Shown: positions 60,621 to 64,000 of the stretch, piece by piece | How the letters are laid out: each line of letters begins with the position of its first letter | Position numbering within the stretch: position 1 is the stretch's first letter | Source: Epiperipatus broadwayi | Taxonomy: Eukaryota; Onychophora; Udeonychophora; Euonychophora; Peripatidae | NCBI GenBank assembly: GCA_028023455.1 | Contig: JAQFVV010000229.1 | Span: forward strand, 1,610,501 to 1,674,500 | Reading direction: 5' to 3' | DNA length: 64,000 bases | Notes under the pieces: generated by a model | The model's database searches: none | The model's input: the letters and a program-made list of their open reading frames with translations, nothing else | Told to the model about the DNA's origin: nothing | Translations under genes and position numbers: made by a program

Positions 60621-61350
60621 TGCTAAGTATGTGTGTATATTCATATATACACATAAAATAACTAATATTTCGTATAATGATATATCTATAAAATTAATGT
60701 ATGTTGGAATACACATTATTTTAAAAAAGCACTTAGATTAATTAAATAGTTTTAATTAAAAGATTAAATCTTATATTTATAAAGATTAGCTATACTTATA
60801 AATAATCAGTATTAGCAGAGCTATTAATTTTTGTTCCTGATCAGATTTGTTGATAATGAAAACTCATTGCTAAAAATAAATAATTTGAATGTGAACTGCG
60901 TTATCTAATCACAAGAATCGAATATGGGAACTCTAGATATGGACCATCACGTGGGCAACTGATGGCCAGTCAAAGAGGACATTTTACATACAACACCCAT
61001 GAGTGCATGTAAAAGGAACAAGAACAGGACTTGATACATGGAGCTTCAGGAATGCAGATGTCCCACCTGACAGATGCTCCATTCACCCCCACTTCATCTT
61101 AGCCTTGCAGAGAAGTTTATCTCTGGATGTATGAAAGTAAACTTAGGGACTCCCAATAGGTCATATCGATCTATATTATTATTTTGTAAGCTTTTGGGCC
61201 CCATATATTATGTTTAGTGAGATATGTATATGAAGTGTATAATATATAATGTATATAATTGCTAATGACTTATTATCTTCATGCTTAACCCTCTGTAAAT
61301 AAAACTCTGTTAACTTTAAATCACTTGCCGAGCTGTTTCATGTTATTCTT
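60621..61350 (+). repeat. 5' LTR of a Ty3/gypsy-type retrotransposon
   Basis: Begins tgctaagtatgt and repeats at 63767 to the window end with small indels, which defines it as an LTR. It holds a poly(A) signal aataaa at 61298-61303. The right boundary is uncertain (61340-61375), since the window contains only about the first 235 bp of the 3' LTR to compare and the primer binding site is not evident. Confidence 0.8.
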
Positions 61351-61354
61351 AATA

Positions 61355-62380
61355 TTTTCTTTATTTAATTACAATCTAGCAGGCAATAGAGTGCTGCTGG
61401 ACACAGCAATTGGCACAGTCTTGATTACGAACCTCAATGGTCCGATTCCTCAGCAAATTGCGCAATTATCAGTTGAGAACAATTAGCGCATGGACAGCCA
61501 AGTAGGTCAGCATCTAACTAATTGAATTTGTGGAGCGGACAATTTAATGAGAAAATTTTTTTTTTTTGCTAAATTGACTTAAGTCATTGTAATGCAGCTG
61601 ATTATAGCATAATTTGACGTCAGAGATGCAAATGAGTGGCCCCTGTGCATCCAGCAGATAGAGAAACTCATAATTATAAGCAGAGTTGTAGAAGATAAAT
61701 GAAAAACAGCAATATTATTATGTTTCACTGGAAAAGAGGTCATCCAAATAACAAATAGGCTTTGCAAACCCCAAACTCCTGAAAGAGTTAACGTTTAACC
61801 AAGTCAAAGATCATTTGACTGACTACTTTAACCCTTGCGAGTCTAGTTGCCAGACTCCATTTTAGAAATCGCTAACACTTTTCTTTATTTAATTGTGTTT
61901 GCAATCTAGCAGGCAATACAGTGCCGCTGATCACAGCAATTTTCGCAGTCACAGTCTTGATTATGAATCTCAATGGTCCGAATTCTCAGCAAATTGTGCA
62001 ATTATTGGCTGAGAACAATTAATGCATGGACAGCCAAATAGGTCGGCATCTAACTAATTGAATTTGTGGAGCGGACTTTTTTTGCTAAATTGACTAAGCC
62101 GTCATAATCCAGCCGATTGTAGCAGAATTTGACATCAGAGATGCAAGTGAGTGGCCCCTGTGTGTCCAACAGATAGAGAAACTCATAATAATAAATACAG
62201 TGGTAGAAGATAAATACAGAACAGCAACATTATTATATTTCACTGAAAAGGGATCATCCAAATAGCAAATAGGCTTTGCGAACCCCATACTCCTGAAGAG
62301 TTAACATTTAACCAAGTCAAAGATCATTTGGCTGATTACTTTAACCCTTGCGAATCTAGGCATATTGCCAGACTTCACAA
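61355..62380 (+). repeat. ~530-bp tandem duplication inside the retrotransposon
   Basis: 61355-61860 and 61879-62380 are adjacent diverged copies. Landmarks recur in order: 'caatctagcaggcaata' (61372 and 61902), 'atggacagccaa' (61490 and 62026), 'gagtggcccctgtg', 'ttaaccaagtcaaagatcat' and 'cccttgcga'. The copies differ at scattered bases and small indels, so the duplication is not new. The matching minus frames 61579-61767 and 62094-62288 are shadows of this repeat. Confidence 0.9.
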
Positions 62381-62847
62381 AGCGATAATGATAAAATGCA
62401 AGATTATGATACTGCCTTTCGTGAACTCGCAAAAAACTGCGTTTATGACCCATACCTGGAGGAAGCTCTCCTTGAACAATTCTTATGTGGAATGAGTTGT
62501 AATAGTCTGAGACAGCAGTTATTGCAGATAAAGACATTAATTATAATGAAACTATCAAAAACGAATTGGTTTTACAGAAAGACAAAGAATTTACTGTCAT
62601 GAAAGTAGTGGATGATCCATTAGAAATCTACAAAGTTGACAAATCTAAAAGAAGGCTACCCGAACAAAGGGGAATAATTGGTAGAAATAAAAGTTGAATA
62701 AAGTGTTTTATTGTGGTAAACTCGGTCACATGGTTCGCGAGTGTTTTTACAAAGATGAACACTGTAAGCACTGCAATAAACTTGGTCACTTGGAAAAAAT
62801 GTGCAAAAGTAAGAGATTCAACCATTATAAGAGAAATACTAGCTAAG
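62026..62847 (+). pseudogene. Broken gag with two CCHC zinc knuckles
   Basis: A frame at 62396-62602 reads YDTAFRELAKNCVYDPYLEE and FLCGMSCNSLRQQLL, the conserved capsid C-terminal region of gypsy gag. After a frameshift at about 62530 another frame continues (NELVLQKDKEFTVMKV). From 62712 a third frame has GKLGHMVREC and HCNKLGHLEKMC, a CX2CX4HX4C pair; the first Cys of knuckle one is out of frame because of a one-base change in a T run. Several stops also lie upstream. Gag would form the particle and bind RNA through the knuckles. Confidence 0.8.
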
Positions 62848-62960
62848 AACGAATTACCAAAAAACCCATGCAAGAGAAATTTGCTGTGATTAATAATATG
62901 TCTATGAACCAAGCATAGAAATTTGAAATTACCATAAAAATTTACTAAATACCCTTATCC

Positions 62961-63257
62961 ATGGAAATTGACAGCAGTAATAGGGTGTCTTCAGTTTCCG
63001 TTAATAATTGGAAAACCATCGTGACTGATATGAGACAGCCACCTAAGCTGATGCATACCAATCTTAAAGCTCGGGACAGCAATGGCAAGGTTATAAAGAT
63101 TAAAGGAGTAATTCAGGTCTCAATTACTTCCAACAACAGTAAAAAACTAAAACTGCTGTTATATATAGTTTATGCCCCGATAAACCCCCTCATTGTCCAT
63201 GATTGGTTCAATCACTTGGGAATTAAATTATCGATGGGTAAAAATATGGACATCTAA
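62961..63257 (+). pseudogene. Retrotransposon protease-end fragment
   Basis: An open frame of 98 codons. Residues near the end (LLYIVYAPINPLIVHDWFNH) occupy the place of the LLGRDW motif that closes the aspartic protease in gypsy pol. The catalytic DSG triad is not visible, so the N-terminal half of the protease is missing or unrecognisable. The frame ends before any reverse transcriptase sequence. Confidence 0.55.
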
Positions 63258-63322
63258 ATATTTATCAAAAACATACAAATTGTCAATCGGGTGCGAAAGC
63301 ACCTCCAGCCAAAATTGAGTCT

Positions 63323-63590
63323 TTGGAAGAAATCGAGAAATCGCCTGCACAAAAATATGTAGGTCATAAATTGTGGACTAAGTTTGCTGAAAGTATGTCA
63401 TCTAAGGATTATGGAACACCTTCTGTCCCAAACAATAGATTTGTACCTAGAGAATGTGTAAAGGTGAGAAACAAAATTGACAGATTTTGGACAAAGGCTG
63501 AAATTGTACACCATTTAACCAAGCAAGAGGTGACCATCTGAATGGCGGACGGAAGAGTTTACATAAACACATCAACCATTTGCGGAAAAA
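63323..63590 (+). pseudogene. Integrase C-terminal tail fragment
   Basis: SPAQKYVGHKLWTK corresponds to the SPAQ-L-GR-RT motif after the integrase core in gypsy elements. VPRECVKVRNKIDRFWTKAE then matches the 'G-V-VR--...-W--A-V' tail, and MADGRVYINTST follows an in-frame stop at 63539-63541 in place of the usual DGR segment. The catalytic DDE core is absent, having been lost in the internal deletion. Confidence 0.7.
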
Positions 63591-63750
63591 TGAAAGTACA
63601 GAAGAAATGCCACCTCTGTTTTTGAAAAGCTGTAACAACAACAATGCAATCCTTAATAAAAATACTACAACCCTTGAAAGAAAAATTCTCCTATCTTAGT
63701 TATTATGTTTTAAGCTCAGAGAATAGAAAAAAAATAAAACATGAATCTCT

Positions 63751-63766
63751 GAACTTAGGGAAGGTA
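63751..63766 (+). promoter_or_regulatory. Likely polypurine tract before the 3' LTR
   Basis: 'agggaagg' lies directly before 'ta' and the LTR start tgctaag, where the plus-strand primer is expected in LTR elements. It is short for a polypurine tract. Confidence 0.5.
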
Positions 63767-64000
63767 TGCTAAGTATGTAGGTATATTCATATATACACAT
63801 AAAATAAATAGTATTTAGTATAATGATATTATATCTATAAAAGTAAATGTATGTGTATGTATGCTGAAAGCATACACATTATTTTAAAAAAGCACTTAGA
63901 TTAATTAAATAGGTTTAATAAAAAGATTAAATCTTATAAAGATTAGCTATATTGATAAATAATCGGTATTAGCAGAGATATTAATTTTAGTTCCTGATCA
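63767..64000 (+). repeat. 3' LTR, first ~235 bp (truncated by window)
   Basis: Matches 60621-60843 from tgctaagtatgt through 'ttcctgatca', with an added 'gtatgtatgctgaaagcat' region and other small indels. The divergence between the two LTRs indicates an old insertion. Confidence 0.9.

Larger units (their letters stand above)
60621..64000 (+). mobile_element. Defective Ty3/gypsy LTR retrotransposon (3' LTR cut by window end)
   Basis: Order: 5' LTR, a tandemly duplicated 5' gag region, gag with zinc knuckles, a protease-end fragment, an integrase C-terminal tail, a purine-rich tract, then the 3' LTR. Between protease and integrase tail all reverse transcriptase, RNase H and integrase core are missing, so the internal region is only about 2.4 kb. 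The proteins resemble invertebrate elements often labelled K02A2.6-like. It cannot move on its own. Confidence 0.85.

Noticed and set aside
61579-62288. Two similar minus-strand frames (61579-61767 and 62094-62288) that look like a paralogous gene pair
   Set aside because: They are shadows of the tandem duplication in the LTR element, antisense to gag.
62628-62912. 94-codon minus-strand frame
   Set aside because: Antisense to the gag zinc-knuckle region.
1-64000. CRISPR arrays, operons, riboswitches or phage-like gene clusters
   Set aside because: No regularly spaced short repeats, no close-packed coding frames; the sequence is animal non-coding DNA.

Overview
The window is strongly AT-rich, intron-rich animal DNA that contains almost no protein-coding sequence. 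The phylum cannot be fixed from the sequence. The very low GC, large introns, RTE-clade LINEs and tRNA-derived SINEs would fit an arthropod (for example a chelicerate) or a mollusc, but this is only a guess. There are no operons, bacterial signals or CRISPR arrays.

The one confidently recognised host gene part is a 142-bp exon at 54128-54269 (+). It has good splice sites and encodes the start of the prodomain of ADAM10/Kuzbanian, the metalloprotease that sheds Notch and other membrane proteins. No neighbouring ADAM10 exon was found, so much of the window is probably intron 1 or upstream sequence (left) and intron 2 (right). Two weaker coding candidates lie near the left end: an 84-codon frame at 4007-4261 and an exon-like frame at 4661-4804. 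A decayed minus-strand coiled-coil pseudogene occupies about 21305-22230.

The rest is mainly transposon history. (1) An RTE-like LINE is present in six copies of different age and completeness: about 1-1480, 10855-13640, 17690-18260 and 39706-41480 on minus, 52485-52650 and 58560-58985 on plus. (2) tRNA-derived SINEs include a young copy at 42768-42857 with a 19-bp target duplication, an inverted copy at 24394-24499 with a 12-bp duplication, and a 5'-truncated stub near 47690. (3) Non-autonomous DNA elements include an 877-bp element at 30010-30886 with ~55-bp terminal inverted repeats and a perfect 8-bp target duplication, a TTAA-flanked 141-bp MITE at 33156-33296, a near-perfect foldback at 15746-15935, and a dispersed foldback family (here called R1) with members at 16.7, 41.9, 43.6, 45.4, 53.7, 54.5, 55.4, 56.6 and 57.1 kb. 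(4) A composite direct-plus-inverted repeat cluster sits at 24528-25150. (5) A broken Ty3/gypsy LTR retrotransposon starts at 60621 and runs off the right edge. It has gag and zinc-knuckle, protease and integrase-tail remnants, an internal ~530-bp tandem duplication, and no reverse transcriptase.

No clear new multi-gene system is visible. The most unusual items are the 877-bp element with its internal tandem repeat, the composite cluster at 24.5-25.1 kb and the R1 foldback family.
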